A stretch of 64,000 nt of DNA from NCBI RefSeq assembly GCF_001649575.2, contig NC_051446.1, positions 19,880,818 through 19,944,817 on the forward strand, in the 5' to 3' direction. Both the position numbers and the translations under genes were made by a program. Of this stretch, positions 43,111 to 56,800 are shown piece after piece (the stretch's first letter is position 1; each line of letters starts with the position of its first letter). The notes under the pieces were generated by a model, which saw only the letters and a program-made list of their open reading frames with translations, was not told the origin of the DNA and did not search any database. Origin of the DNA: Kryptolebias marmoratus (lineage: Eukaryota; Chordata; Actinopteri; Cyprinodontiformes; Rivulidae).

Positions 43111-43894
43111 GTTAGCAATTTAGCTAACTGTATAAAAGTTAGTGACATTTTTATTAGGAGACTCCCTGTTTGTAATCTTGAACTTTTGGGAAAATAATTG
43201 AGTTACTCCTATAAGTAAAGAAATGTCAAGTCCAATAGAGTATTTTCTCTAGTCCTATTGCAACATTTCATCAGCCTAATGCAGAACAAATTGAGGCAAA
43301 GTTAATAATCCCTTAATAGGCCTGAATTAAATGCACTGGTTCATCACACAGAGCTAAGAAAGGTGGGCATTCTATGCAGAAAAGCCTACATAATAAGCAT
43401 GATGATCCATCTGTAGCACCTGAGACAGAGTTCTGAATAGAGGCAAAAAAAAAAGGAAGGTTTGTGCCCGCAGGCTAATCACAGAAGAACAGGATCTGGA
43501 GTGGGTGGACAGCTTACGGCTGCCAGGCTCTGCTGGCACAATCCTTCGCCAACTTTGCAGGCTCTCATTGTTCGCCCACTCTTCATCTAGACTACACCCA
43601 TCCTGAGCTGTCTGAGAGGAGGACGAGGAGGAGGAGGAGAAGGAAACGGAAAGAGAGGATGAGACAAAGGAAGCCAAGAGGACTTGAAGATTTTACTGTA
43701 TGCAGAAGAGTTTGAGACATAAAAAACCCTTTCATGCACACCTCAAAACAGCTGCAGCTCAACTGTTTAACATCTTCATACAAACACTGGATGGCAGTGA
43801 AGCCTCTGGGGAGAAATCTACAGTATATAGGCGCAAACTTAAGGAAAAGGTGCAAGAAAATATCACATGAGATTTTATTCAACATTCATTTTAG

Positions 43895-44170
43895 TTAGTT
43901 ATTTGGCAAACTTCTTCAGAGTCACAACCTTACATGCTAAATTTTTAAACAACGATCTTGCACAATCACTTGGTGCTCAGAGTATTAGTTGGGAAGGACT
44001 CTCAGCCACTGCCACACCTAATTTAAGCTCAATATCTGTAAAACTGACTGAGTTATAGACAATATTTGTGTTTAACAAGCTGTGGTGGCCACTTTGAATC
44101 AGATTAACTCCAAAAGTTAATTAGTTGTAGCACCCTTTACAGATGCAAGCACAAATGTAATTGTTATTTC
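43895..44170 (+). repeat. dispersed repeat family C, partial unit
   Basis: Carries the CTCAGCCACTGCCACACCTA and AATATCTGTAAAACTGACTG blocks, plus a decayed TGGTGGCCACTTTGAATCAG block. The head palindrome is missing. Confidence 0.6.
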
Positions 44171-44769
44171 TTCAAATTGTATACATTTTTTTTCTAACAT
44201 TATCAAAGTAAACGACACTCCAACACTGAAGATTTATCTAGTTGTTGACATGTGGCCATAAAACATGATTCTTTCTAACGTCTCTAGGCTGGAAACTAAA
44301 CTTAGTTAAGTGTGATTTATCAGTCCCTGGGCATTTCACAACGACTTTGAGCATGTAGCATTTCAGTGGCATCAAAATGAATTTGAAACACATAAATTTA
44401 GGGTTCACACATTTCCTAAGGCTGCTTCAATGAGAACAGTAATGGTTAATGCATAAATAGTTTAATAAGTACAACACAGGACATCCCCCAGCAGCTGAGA
44501 TCTATAGAGCACCTTAAAGTATCACAGTCTAAAAGTGTTGTTCTTGAATGTATGTGTTTTTGTTTTGTTTTGAGGGTTGATCTGGAATTTGTTAAGCTCA
44601 ATTTGTGTTAGTTAGCTTTGTATGGTAGCCTTTAAAAACTTCCTTTTTGATTTTGTAAAGTCAGCACTTTGTTCTGCTTCCCTGTCTCACCTGAGCAATA
44701 TTAGTAATCAGCACATCTGTTCTTCATTCAGTTATCACTTCACTCTGCATATATGTCTCTTGGTTTCCA

Positions 44770-45200
44770 TAAATTTGTCAGGATGGGTGGAGACGGAGGC
44801 AAACCCAGAACGCAGACTCATATTAAAAAGAAACTAAATTTATTAAACAAGAAAAGTTAACAAAACAAAAGCTGACGAGGCAGCAAACAAATAAAGAACA
44901 AACTAAAAACTAACCGAAACAGGACCGGGAACAAGCAGGACAGAAACAAACTACCAATAACGATGGAAACAATAGACAATGGACCAGCGGAGTGTGGAAG
45001 GCCGGGTTTTAAAGACTGAGGATAATTAGGTAAATGGAGACAGGTGACGTGATTACAAAGTGGGGACAGGTGTAGGTGTGGCAGGGAGATAAAGAGAGAG
45101 ACTGAGGAGGAGCAAATGAAACATGAAACAAGAGACAAGACAGAAACCAAGCAAACCAACAAACTAAATAAAAACAAAACCATAACACAGAAAAAACCCA
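44770..45200. repeat. purine-rich interspersed repeat
   Basis: Starts CAGGATGGGTGGAGACGGAG with AACCCAGAACGCAGACTCAT, then an A-rich body and GGAGACAGGTGACGTGATTA. This order matches a widespread fish interspersed repeat that I recognise but cannot name to family. Long open frames on the complement are low-complexity. Confidence 0.5.
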
Positions 45201-47350
45201 AATCACCACAAAATTAGTGTCCGATCAGTGTTTTAATTTGGGTTTTGTGCTGATTTTTGCTGGTTTGGTCATCGCAAACAAAAGCCTCTCCTGCAAAATA
45301 GGGTTCAAAGGGCCTCAGCTGACAATAGAGCGGAGCCAACACAGGAATTTCAAATCGACAAGGCAAAGAGCTTTAAGGTGAGATGCTTGTTTTTGTGTTT
45401 GTCAAGCAGCTGTAGGCAGCTTAGACAGATGTGTGAGGATCCGATACGCCTTGGTTGTGTGCAGCGGCAGAATTTATGTTTTTAGTTGGTTCAACTGTTT
45501 CCCATCATGTAGCTGGTGTGCACGGTGATGTTGCTTTGGCGTAAAAGCGAGACATACATTTACAGTCTTAAAAATTGACCAATAAGAATTTAAAGTTCAA
45601 TAAGCTGATCTCTTCTGCAGAATGTTTTCCAGAGCTTGTGTTGCTGCATTTTGTATTTTAGCTGAAAGCATGAGTCTGTAGTAGACAGTTCATCATTTTA
45701 ATGTGATATGTTTCCATTTAGTTTTCTGTCAAAAACTGTCAACCTAATCATGTTTTTAAGTTTTACAATGGAAAATAGTTTATTAAAATTCCATAGTAAT
45801 AATTTAAAAATGTGTGATTGGGTTTGAAAGTTTTTTTAGGTAACCCTAATAGATACTGGGAATCAGTTTCTATTAAACTCATCTGAGTTACTGGAAATGT
45901 GTCTTTCACAGAATGTATGCATCTAAGTTTAAAAGAAAGTAAAACATGGCCATCATAAATTTAAAGCATGGCATGATTTGCTAAGCCTGAATCTGGAACA
46001 GACACATTTTCTGCAATAAAATACCTACTTTGGTTTGAAAGCGGGCAAAACCTGCTTATCAGATCAGGAAGCAGAACAGCTTGAGACAGGCTGTTTGGAC
46101 AATACCTGTCTTTCTCCACCGGAGAACACCAAAGACAGGAGAGTGACGGTTCCTGCCTTCATGCAAGAATCTCTTATAGGAAGAAATCCCCAGCTGTATG
46201 CTCATTAATTGGATGCCAGCACCAGGAGTGACATTTTTGTGACTCAGCGGCAAATACCTTCCTGCTGCTGCTTTGTCACCTTGTAATACATAAAGAGGTG
46301 GGAATCTGAGGGTGTAAAGTATATGTCTACGGAGAGAATCTAATTATTCTTGAACAATCTGTAATTAGCATAGATCAAGTGTGTTCCATTATGACTCGTA
46401 ACTCCAGACCTGGACAGGCATAAAACTGAATTTGCAGCTAAATCTGATGCTGAAAAGCAAACATATTTAATTAGGATGGACTGGTGCTGTCACCGTTTGA
46501 ATTTAACAATGATGTTGATTTAAAAAATTTGAAAAGGAATAAGTACAGAGCCCGCTTTGGTTTAATTTGAGGGTTTAAAGCCATGTCAGAATCATTAGCT
46601 TTTTATCCAACCAATCTGCAGCTTTTAAATGTGAAAAACATGACACTTTCTTCAATCTGCCACAAATAAGATATATTTCTGTATCGTTTCGACATGCTCT
46701 TCTAAATTTGGCCTAATTTAGCTGTTTGATCACTGAGTTAACAGAGGAGAACTGGTGTTAGACCACTGCAGGTTTTTCTCCTGTGTCCATGGAAACCGTG
46801 GAAAACGCGGCAATGGTCAGATTGAAAGACAGAGACACATGTGGAGCTGGAGGCTTTGAGATGCAAAGCCTTTGTCAGTTTATGTCTTCATAATATCCTT
46901 TTTGGAACTCAGAGGTTTCAGCCTTTCCAAGACAGTCCAGTCGATGTGACAGCTAGATGAGTCAGTGCAGACATTTCAGATTGCATCAGAAACCAGTTTT
47001 TTTTTTTGTTTATACCTCCTTTCTTTTCATTTTGATAAATCAAATGTTTTAAGCAGCAGGAACGGTGTGAAGTTATAGGTCAGCCACGTGATCTGAGCCT
47101 CTCTCATCCAAATTCAAATTTTCTACACTGTTGTTTACTTCAGTTTAGGAATGTAGGGTTTGAAACCTATACACACAAATCCTGACTCGCTTTTAAGAAG
47201 AAAAAGTTAAATACTTGCACGTATGTCACATATAAACTTTTAGAGTTCAAAACCAAAAGTGATTCTATGTGTGTCCTGAACTACTCAATAACTGAATGAT
47301 AGCTGAATGAAATTTGGAGGATTCAAAATGTAGAGTTCAACGTTTGAAGC

Positions 47351-47380
47351 AACCCCAGATAAGCATAAATGGATGGATGG
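47351..47380 (+). mobile_element. possible LINE 3' tail scrap
   Basis: ACCCCAGATAAGCATAAATG followed by (GGAT)2 resembles the extreme 3' end of the same fish LINE type as at 9289-9622. Only about 30 bases, so it may be chance. Confidence 0.3.
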
Positions 47381-50300
47381 AATTCAACATTTTACTTTAT
47401 GATCATTTTACATATTTAGATACTTTTCTGTGTACATGGAAACCTGAAAAAAACAAGTCATCCTTTAAAGATGAACTTCATTTTTAGTCATTTCAGCATC
47501 CTTTATTTTGTTGATTTGGTCAGATGCTTTCTGTTCTGATTCCCTATTATTCACTGATGCTCAGATGCTTTAAAATATAGCATTTTTAGGATCAGATTGC
47601 AGTTGTTTCTAACATATGCAATGAAACAAAACAGTTTTATTTTTTAAAAATATATATCTAAAATGTGGCCAGAGGGCTACAAGCTGCACTTCGACTATCT
47701 CCTTCTGGCCTTTGATGTATTTAATGAAGAAAATAAAGGCTTAGATTTTTTTTTTTTTTTTTAAAACGACCTTTTCCTGAGTTTTGAGGTGAGTAAAAAA
47801 AGTCTAAACCAAACATCTTGGCTGTTGAAATCCAAGACTGTGGAAAGTTGGGGTGCTGAGGATGCTACAGCACCCCCTGTAAGATGCCTGAGGAAATGGG
47901 TGTCTAAACACAGTTTAAAAAATAATGAAAGCCAAAAAAAAAGTTTTATTCATGTTTTGAATTCCAGTGGTATTTCAGTATTTATTGTATTAACCTGATC
48001 TATCAGCCAGCAAACATATTTTCTCAGCACTCCCTCAGCTGAAACATGTCTAAATCCAAATGTTTTAGACTAAACTATGCTGCAAGTTTTATTTCTGAAA
48101 TTAGTAGAGGCCAAATGTTGTATTGGCAGAACCAGAATGAGGATTACCATTTTTGATTGTTTTTATTTTTTTTTAGAAAAAGGAAAATAAAGCGCTCTAA
48201 ATATCACATCTTGTAACAACCAGCTGTTCTGTTCTGTTTAAGGTTCAGCTAATCTGGCTAAAGAAAATGTTTTTTAAAGCAGTAGCAATTAAGTAAACTT
48301 TTATGTTGGTGAATTTAAGCAAGTCTTTCTTTGTTTGTGATTTTTTTTTTTTTTTTTTTTTTTTTAAATATGCATAACAGTGGTGGTTAGCATACTTTAT
48401 ATGGGTTTTATTTTAATTAGTGGCCCTCTAATTGCCTTAACTAAGTCAAATGTTTCTCCAGAAACAATGTTGCCACTCCTGATATGCACAATATATCTTA
48501 ATTTTACAAAACTTCCACTGTTCAGTTGATTAAAATACAGAGCAAAAGAGTGAACATCACCTAAATTTATCTGCAGACCTGTGACACTCTGCCGGTGTGT
48601 AAATACTCTTTATAAACAGGGTTTTCAGGTCAAAATGAAAGCAATTATTATATTTAACCTGATATAATACTCAATACATCTCTAAACAATGACATTCAAG
48701 GCTGAAAAGTATAGATTTTGAAGCTTTTTTTACAATAATTTTTTTAAATTTCAGCATGAACTTCTGTATTTGTCACATTTTTACAGTTGTAGAAAATATA
48801 TTTATCCTGTAAGGTTTGCTACCTAACAGTCCCACCCAATGTGCGACCTGAGCTGATGAAAGGGAACTTTTTTTTATCACAAACGTCAGATTTGTAACAG
48901 TGTTGGGTCTTGGTGCATTTCAGCATCGATTCCCTCAGTTTCCTTTTTTTAAACTCTTCCTTCCTGAACACCTGTGTTTCTAATTTTTAGCTGAGATTCA
49001 GCACAGCTGGGAGAAGCTCCAGCTGGATGTGACCAAAGCAGGCCAGATGTTCTCATTTAACAGTTTTTACTTTGAATGGCAAGAAGGGATTTTTCATATG
49101 GGCTTCATGTAATGTAAGTAACTTGAAGCAACATGTAGCTTTGTGTGTGTTCTTCGCTGCCCAAGCAGTTTGCCGCTTTGCCGTAGGTAAATTCAGCTCC
49201 TCTTACGGGACTTCTTGACAAAACAATGGCAAAATAAAACATGACATGTGACCCCCAACCCTATGTATTTTTGTCCATACTGAATCAAGGATTTGGAAGA
49301 TCAGCAACAGCCAGAAAACTAACACTAAAGCCTTGTGTTTTGCATCCTTAAGGGACATCTGTTGATTTAACTGCTTCGAAGAGATGCTCCACCCAGCCGC
49401 AGATGTAACCACATTGAAATTCCGTCCCTGTTCTAAAAAGCTTGGCTGACGTTTAAGGTGAGAGCTAATGCAGAGCAATGACCCTGGTTGCATTCAGCGT
49501 TGTTGAAAAGAGACACAACTGCAAGGACACGGGAGACTTGGGAGGATGGGGAAATTCTAAGAAACATCTGGTTTAGCTGCACTTTTTTTTGTTAAGAACC
49601 AACAAAAATTGCTAAATTTTCCCTATGAAGATGACCCAACACTATACGTAATTGTCAGGATAAATAAACATGCAAAAAAAATTTTTCAAAAAGGCTGTCA
49701 GTCAGTAATATTTACAAACATATTTGAACGTGCTCAGAAAACTCAGTTAGCTGTGCAGACTGTGGGAAGAGAGACATGGGGCAGGAATCTCAAGCTTCAC
49801 CAGGAACCATTTCTATTTCTGCAGCACGTGTTCAAAATAGATAAAACTGCATAGCGCTGTATATCACAAACAGATGTTTAGAGCTGAGCCTCTCCAACGA
49901 ACGCTTGGAAAAAGACCAGGATGATATTCTCGGCCTGTAATAAAATTACTGCTATATCACTGGTTTTTACAGAGAAATCCGGCATACTTGAGATAATTCC
50001 CCTTTAAATTTATAAAAACAGATTTCTGCAGCTATTGTTCTTTTTGGTTTCTTTTTTGTTTTTGCTTCATCATCAGTGGACATGACTGAGAGTCCCACAG
50101 CCTCCTGAAATACAACTGGCAGCCTATCAGAGCATTAAGTCAGCTAGATGGATTACAAATGTTTGTTTCATGAGCTTGTTTATCCAGATTGTACCTTTCT
50201 TGTTATTTCAAGAAATGTGCTATTAGCCAAGTGAGATGAAGCTATGATTCAAATAAGAACTTTTTCTTTTGACTTATGAGCAGGGAGGAATTTTCACTTT

Positions 50301-52344
50301 GTTGCTTTTCCTTGACAGACTTCTTGACCCTGGTTGGAAAGAGTTCAGAGGTCTTTGCTGTAAACGGTTTAGGTTTAATTTAACAGAGGATTTAACTGTG
50401 ATGAGGCTGAGGGCAGAAGTTAAGAAAAGTGGTGGTAAAAAGATAGAAGAGTGAGTCTTCACCTTTAAAGCCGTGCTTCGGTGCCTTTCCAAAATGACTG
50501 AGGAGAAATGGACCATGAGAAACCCCAACCCCTTCCAACAACCTGTTACAAATCTCCTAAATGTGACCTGAAACGGTCACATGTTACAGGTTCAGGGACT
50601 CAATCCTCCTCCTGCCAGCATCTAGATTATATCTGTCAGATTACATCAATTGGATGATGGAAGCAACTCCTCTCAAAGGATAAGACTTTGATTTTGACCT
50701 TCCCTTTTTGGCAAGAAATGTCCTTAAAAGGCCAAATACTGCTTTAGTCTTTGACAACTTTCCTACAGTTCTGACCCACCTGTGGTTCTTATACTCAGGA
50801 CCTTTAGTTTAAGTCATTGGGTGTAAACTGATCGAAAAGACAACATTTATGTTCATACTGAAATGAGGGAAATGCATGCAATAATAAATTTGTTGTCATT
50901 CTTAAACAGAGAATCAGTCCTGGCATTGTAAATTCAAGCATTCAGCCGGTTTAAAGTGAACAAACCTGCCACTGGGTAGTTTGGTGTTGTGTGTGTTGTA
51001 AAAATAAAAAGCACACATGGCAACATGTGGATTAGCCTAACCACATAATCGGATTACAAAAAAATGAACAGCAATAAAGTTTTCTTCTTTTCCAACTTTG
51101 ACTTTATTGACATAATAATGATTAATGGATAATAAAACTTAAAGCCTTTCCTTTTTATGCTGAAAATAAAAACAGTATTTTGGGTAAATTTTTCTAAAAG
51201 TCTCCCATATGACTTTTGATCATTGAGAAACACAAAAAAACCCTCTGCAAAAGAAAAATAAACCTACATGTTGCAGAATATGTATAATCTGCTGAACTTT
51301 TTGAGTGGCTATTTTGATTTATGTAACTCTTTTGAACTTTATTTCCAAAGTTAATGCTATGAGACATTTTACAGACAGTATGGTGAACTTTCATTAGTCA
51401 GAAGGTCACTTCTTTGCTCCTTGACCTCTTAGGTAAACAGTGCTGCTCCTCCAATTACTTCAGTAATTCCTTATTTCAGGCTCACTTTTAAGTGTTAATT
51501 TTTATCAGATGTCAAGCAGAATAGATTTTATTTACCTTCACTGCACTTTCCTTTTGTTCGTGAGGTTTATTATCCTCACTCCTGCTATCCTGTGTTGGAT
51601 TTAATCTAAATTTTCAATGTTAAAATCACAGAAGTAAGAATCTCTTTGCCAATCATCAAGTCTGTGTTGCCATTATAAATCAGTTCCATGTGAGCTGTTT
51701 GATTGAGAGAACTGCCAAAAACATTTTCCATGACAGCAAGCTGCCTTTTCATCAAGCAAATGCCAAAAGTCGGCACAGAAGTAAAATAAAAACAATAGTG
51801 AAGAAGCCTTTAGGGTTTTGTTTAAGGCAGCAGCTGTCCAGTTGGCTGTCAGTAACTGGGTTCTGATACAACACAGACCAGGTCAAAGGAAGCTTTGATA
51901 ACTTTTGTGAGTTCCAAGAAAAATGAGCTTGGCTGAAGGCTTTCATTGAGGTGTGACGTCTCAAACCAGACGGCTGAAGCGTCCAGCTCCAAACAAAAAT
52001 ATGCAACAGATATGTTGATTTTCCCGTCAGGTTGCCTTGAGTCAGAAGGAAAAACTGTTGCAACTAGACAAATAAAGAGGTACAATCCTTTTGTTACATC
52101 AACTAAATTAACTTTATTACATTCAGTAAAGTGAGCCTGATTGTAAGTTTTCTGGTAACTGGTGAAAATTTCCAGTTGCACAGATGTGGTTCTTTTTAGT
52201 TTCTGCTCTTTAAAAATGAGGCAAACTTTATTGACATTTTTCGTAGGTCCTGTCTGCCCTCTTGTGTTAAAAATAGACATGCTTAGACTTCAACGAGCAC
52301 AAACAGTACTTCAGTATGTCAAAGTGTCCTATTTCCTCGCAGTT

Positions 52345-52885
52345 AATAGTTAGCATTCCTAGGAGTGCATATCGCCTCCTAGACTTTAGACTAAGATTAT
52401 TTTATGTTGAGAAATGATGGAGTTATAGCAGTTTTGATCAAACCTTGAAATATGCACAATCTCATGCAATGTCATGCTCAGAGTAAGTGTTGTAAATGAC
52501 TCTCAGCTACTACTACAACTAATTTTAGCCCAAAATCTGTAAAATTGACTGAATTACAGGCATTTGTGTTGTCTAAGGTGAGCTGGCTGAGGCGGCTATC
52601 CAAAAGTTAACAAATTTAATTAAAATCCATCCAGCAGTTCTTGAGATTTTTTGCTAACAGACAGAGTTGACTGTAAATCAGACTTTTAGGTCAATTTACA
52701 GTGGTATAGTCATTTTTGCATGTTTAAAGTTAGTTGATTGTGGCAGCCATCTTGAATAGGGTTGACTCCAGAAAAAAAAAAAGTAATTTGTAGATGTAGA
52801 CCCAATGATTACTTTCCGCAGGTTTCATTAAGATTTGTTCAGTGGTTCAGGAGCTATTTTGGTAACAAACAAACACTTCTGATTT
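52345..52885 (+). repeat. dispersed repeat family C, near full-length
   Basis: Head AGCATTCCTAGGAGTGCATA, then TTATGTTGAGAAATGATGGA. CAGCTACTACTACAACTAAT follows, and GGCAGCCATCTTGAATAGGG is at 52742-52761. Ends near TTGGTAACAAACAAACAC. In the spacer downstream of chst15. Confidence 0.7.
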
Positions 52886-53360
52886 CTGATCACTCATTAT
52901 TCATGCTTAGCTGTGTCTCAAAACTGATTAAGTGTTTAATCAGAATACTTTTATAGTTAACTCTTTGCAAACTTACTCGACCACAATTTTAAAAATACTT
53001 GATTATATTTATGTTGCTTAAACTTTTGTCTAACTTGTCTGAAGTTTGTCATTAAAACAACTTTTATTCAGTTGTAAACGCCTCCTAACAGTGGGAAATT
53101 CTTCTTATGTTGCAGTGACATGAATTTTACAGCAGAGGGCGATGTTGTCTCATTTATCTATGGTGACATTGATTTCAGCTCTTGTATCAGACCAGGAGTT
53201 ATAAGTAATGAAAAAAATCTTTAATACATTTGAGCTAAAAAAAAAAAAGACTATCACATAACCTGTTTTCAAATCTGTGCTTTCAGCAATTGTTTATGAA
53301 TTAAACCCAATTTAAAAAAAGACAACCTCAGAATCCGTTTTGTTATCTTAAAATTCACAA

Positions 53361-53366
53361 TTTATT
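53361..53366 (-). terminator. chst15: candidate polyadenylation signal of chst15
   Basis: AATAAA on the minus strand about 270 nt after the chst15 stop codon, followed downstream by a purine/T-mixed tract. Positional evidence only. Confidence 0.45.
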
Positions 53367-53438
53367 CTTGTTTTTTTCTGGACACAAGAAACCACCAATG
53401 AAAACCTGCCAGCATCACTTGTATTCACACACTCCTCT

Positions 53439-53444
<6 letters not shown>

Positions 53445-53489
<45 letters not shown>
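53445..53489. repeat. (AC)n microsatellite, about 22 units
   Basis: Uninterrupted AC run. On the chst15 coding strand it is a (GT)n tract inside the inferred 3' UTR. Confidence 0.95.
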
Positions 53490-53491
<2 letters not shown>

Positions 53492-53634
53492 CAAAACCAT
53501 CACACTCGCTTTGTGCTTTTTACGTTTGTTGTATCTGATTCATCTCTGCATTTATAACTTAAAAATAATTTACACTGAAAAAATAAGTTGATTTTCATGG
53601 GCACTTGAGAAAGATGAAGATGAAGTCTGGCCAT

Positions 53635-53834
53635 TCAGGGTCTTGAGTCATTCTCCCAAAGGAAGGAGTCATTCCGCAGCATTTTAGCCAGTTTCTGGTT
53701 GAACGGCGTGTAAAAGTCCCGCAGGATCTCCTTAGTGATCGGCAGCATGGGCCCCAGGTTTTTATCTGCTGGTCTTCTGGTGTTGGATGCTGGACTTCTT
53801 GTGATTTCTGACTCTATTTCTTTTGCCAGTGGTC
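53635..53834 (-). CDS. chst15: chst15 last coding exon with stop
   Basis: Encodes PLAKEIESEITRSPASNTRR, then PADKNLGPMLPITKEILRDF and YTPFNQKLAKMLRNDSFLWE, ending NDSRP with TGA at 53635-53637. The intron before it is only 88 nt (53835-53922). A stop-free run continues a few codons upstream past the acceptor, but TTTCTTACAG splits it off. Confidence 0.97.
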
Positions 53835-56800
53835 CTGTAAGAAACAAACATCTTTGTAATTTGCCTGCTTTCTGAAGAAAAGTTGTTTTGTGTTACACTG
53901 ATCTAAGTCTTATCTTACTTACCAAGACTGAGAAAGTCAAAGACTTTGTGCATTGTGTATTTCCTGTTATTAGCATGATCTTCCAACCTCAGGACCAGAA
54001 TCTGTTCCCTGCTGAAAACGGTCAGCCAGTCCATTAAATATACAATATAAAGGCCCACTTGCAATCTCACCTGTTGGGGTACAAAAGAAGAAAAAAAAAA
54101 TGGATGATCAAGTTTTGTCCAAAAAAGCTTTATTATATGCAGAAGAACATGGTGGTCTTCTTTAACAAGAACAAAAGGAGGCATTTTTACCAGCTTTTTT
54201 TCATCTACCCCATGAATTCAATACAGAGGGTCACATGTTCACATGTGCAGGCACTATGCCATGGTTTATATGTGTAAAATGGCAGAAGGACATGAAAAAA
54301 ATATATATTAATGGCTGTTCACTACTTTCAAGTCAACCAGAGATGCTTTCACATTATGTAAAGTTTTCTGACGTGGAAGTTATAATTTAAATGCAAAAGT
54401 GAAAACAAATCTGATGAATGTAAAATCGAATGCTCTTCTCCTAATAAGCAGTAAAAAATATCTTTATATTTTGCTTTCAAAGAGCCAGACATTCTTGTAA
54501 TTGCTATAAATGATATTCAGCAACTGTTCTCTGGGCTTTCCAGGAATATTTCAAGTTTTTCCCTGTAGACATTGGCTACTTTTTGCTCATTACAGTCCCG
54601 TCGTTTCTTACCCGACAGCTTCCAGAGATACAGGCTTTTTGTTGTCAGGTTTTCTAATGCAGGTGTTTGAATCACTGAGGCAATAACAAGGCTAACTCAC
54701 TTGGTGGACCAGAGTTGTGTCTAATTGTCATACGTAACTTAAAAAGACCCCTTTTTTAAGTCACAAAGACAAACTACAAAAATAATGCTAAAGAAAAGGA
54801 TCTTTAACAAGCATTAGAGTCGCATTTCTTGAAGGAATTCATATTGCTTGCCGCATTGCATGCCAAAGTTTTAAAGAAAGATCCTGCATAGTCAGCGCTT
54901 AGTGCATGAGAAAGAGATACCTCTCAGCTACTACCATATCAAATTGTAGCTCAATATCTGTCTATCTTTTCACCTCTTGTGCACTAGACAAGTTTTCTGT
55001 GACCTTCTTATGGCACACAGTGCCCCCTTCTGTAAACTTCAGGGACAGCAGTGGACAAAAATGGGTGAAAAAGCAGCCATTATTTAATTGAATTCTTTAA
55101 AAAACCTTAATAAAGCATAGAAAAATACTAATTCTAAGATTATTAGGAATGCTTTACTAATAGGATACAAAATGTAAAGAAATGAAGGACTGCATGTTTA
55201 GCAAATTGTTTGTGAAAAGATTTTAACAAACCAGCTAAAATTCTCTCTGAGTTTTATTGGCATTTTCTGTTATTTTATACATTTATTATGTTTAATCAGT
55301 GTAACTGGAGGTAGACTCCTTGTTGTTGAAATGGACAGTGAAAACTTTTACAAAATTGCTGTGGAGCCCAAAATTACTTATTATTTTTGGCCTTTTTTAG
55401 CAAAACTAAAAAACACATTTTAAATGCTGACTATTTATAACACAAACCAGGAACTCTAACCACTGTTCCATCCACATCTTTCTTCACTTTATAATTAAAA
55501 ATACTTGTTTTTACAGATTAGGTCAATTGTTTTCTCTAGCCGGTGTTTGTAATTGTTTTATCTGCGGCCTCAAATCTGAGCTTTATAATTTGTATAACAG
55601 AGACAAAGGAATGTAAGCACAGCTGTAATCCTTTTCAACATGATCTAATAACTCTGATATTAGAGGATGGACATTTAGGCCAGCTGCAGGGAGTAATCGC
55701 TGACCCACAGGGACGTGGAGCCTGTCAGAGGCAGTTTGGGAGACGGACCTCTGAATACCAGGCAGTCTACGCTCCGAGCCAAAAGAGGACTGTCCAGTCT
55801 GCCTCAGGGTAGTGTGGGAAAAGCTGGCCTGAAGCCTAACACCCAGACTTGTTCTTTGAGCCAGAAGGAAGTTCATCGTTTTGCTAAACTAGTTTTTGTT
55901 GCACACAAAAACGGGCTTAAAACATTGAATTGCATAGCAGTGTTTCAAATTCTTTTCTTCAAACTCAGTTTTTTCAAGCTTTAGCATGCGCTAATGAAGC
56001 GTGGATTTAACTCCATCTGCTGTTTTTCCAAGCCCTTTTTCTTTTTCTCTCTTCCCACCAGCTAATAAACTGGTGGCTAAATGCGGCTCTAAAGCGGAGC
56101 TGCCAGACAAAAGCAGGAGGGAGGGACCACTCACTGGCATGGCGTTGTTGACGGTAGTGTTGTACACACAGGAGCGCATTGTGTACTCCGTAAGGCACCC
56201 CTCGAAAAGCTGCAGCGACTCGGACACCTTCTCGTGGAAATCCTCCGCAGATTTATTGGCAATACCGAAGTAAAGGTAATCAGAGTAAAGCCTGCAAGAC
56301 AACAAAGTAAACGAATGAGAAATAAATGACCAACTTGTTATTTTCTCAGGCTTTATATACTTGCAGCACTACAAAATGTATCTACTAAAGACAGCTGACT
56401 ATGAAGCTACTCCAGTACAAAAAATAAATCAATAAACAAAGGATGTAAAGCTGTCAAAAACCAAAAAGCCAGCACAAAAAAGGATCGGTAGAGTGAGTCA
56501 TGTAGCATCTCCAATAAAACTTAACATGTGGCACAGTGTTTGTATTAAGGAAAGGCACAGGTTGTAAACAAGTCTCACATAATGAAACTGGCGTGGTTAG
56601 TTTAATCGACCATGCAATTCATTTCCCCCACAATTGTTTTTGGGAAAGGTAGCACAGGCAGCCATCAACAAAGATAATTACTGTACAGAAAGCCTGCTCT
56701 GATGTCCTTCGAAGAAAAAAAAAAACTCACAAGGATAGTTCAGCTCTTTTGAAACTAAGTTCTGTTGAGCGGCTTTAAACTGTTTCGGCGGTTTATGATT

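Larger units (their letters stand above)
44171..52344. other. spacer between cpxm2 and chst15, no gene seen
   Basis: Holds the purine-rich repeat (44770-45200), a possible LINE tail (47351-47380), and long T runs near 47747 and 48343. No exon-like sequence is recognised. Distal regulatory DNA for either gene is possible but not visible. Confidence 0.55.
53340..53634 (-). other. chst15: chst15 3' UTR (extent inferred)
   Basis: Lies after the TGA at 53635. It holds a long GT microsatellite (plus-strand AC, about 53445-53489) and then AATAAA at 53361-53366. This suggests a short 3' UTR of about 290 nt; longer forms cannot be excluded. Confidence 0.45.

Noticed and set aside
43372..43677. 101-codon frame, minus strand, Ser-rich
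   Set aside because: The serine run is only a GAG/GGA repeat on the other strand. No splice or domain support, though the composition is somewhat exon-like.
51849..52280. 143-codon frame, minus strand
   Set aside because: No recognisable domain, no splice context, AT-rich composition; most likely chance.
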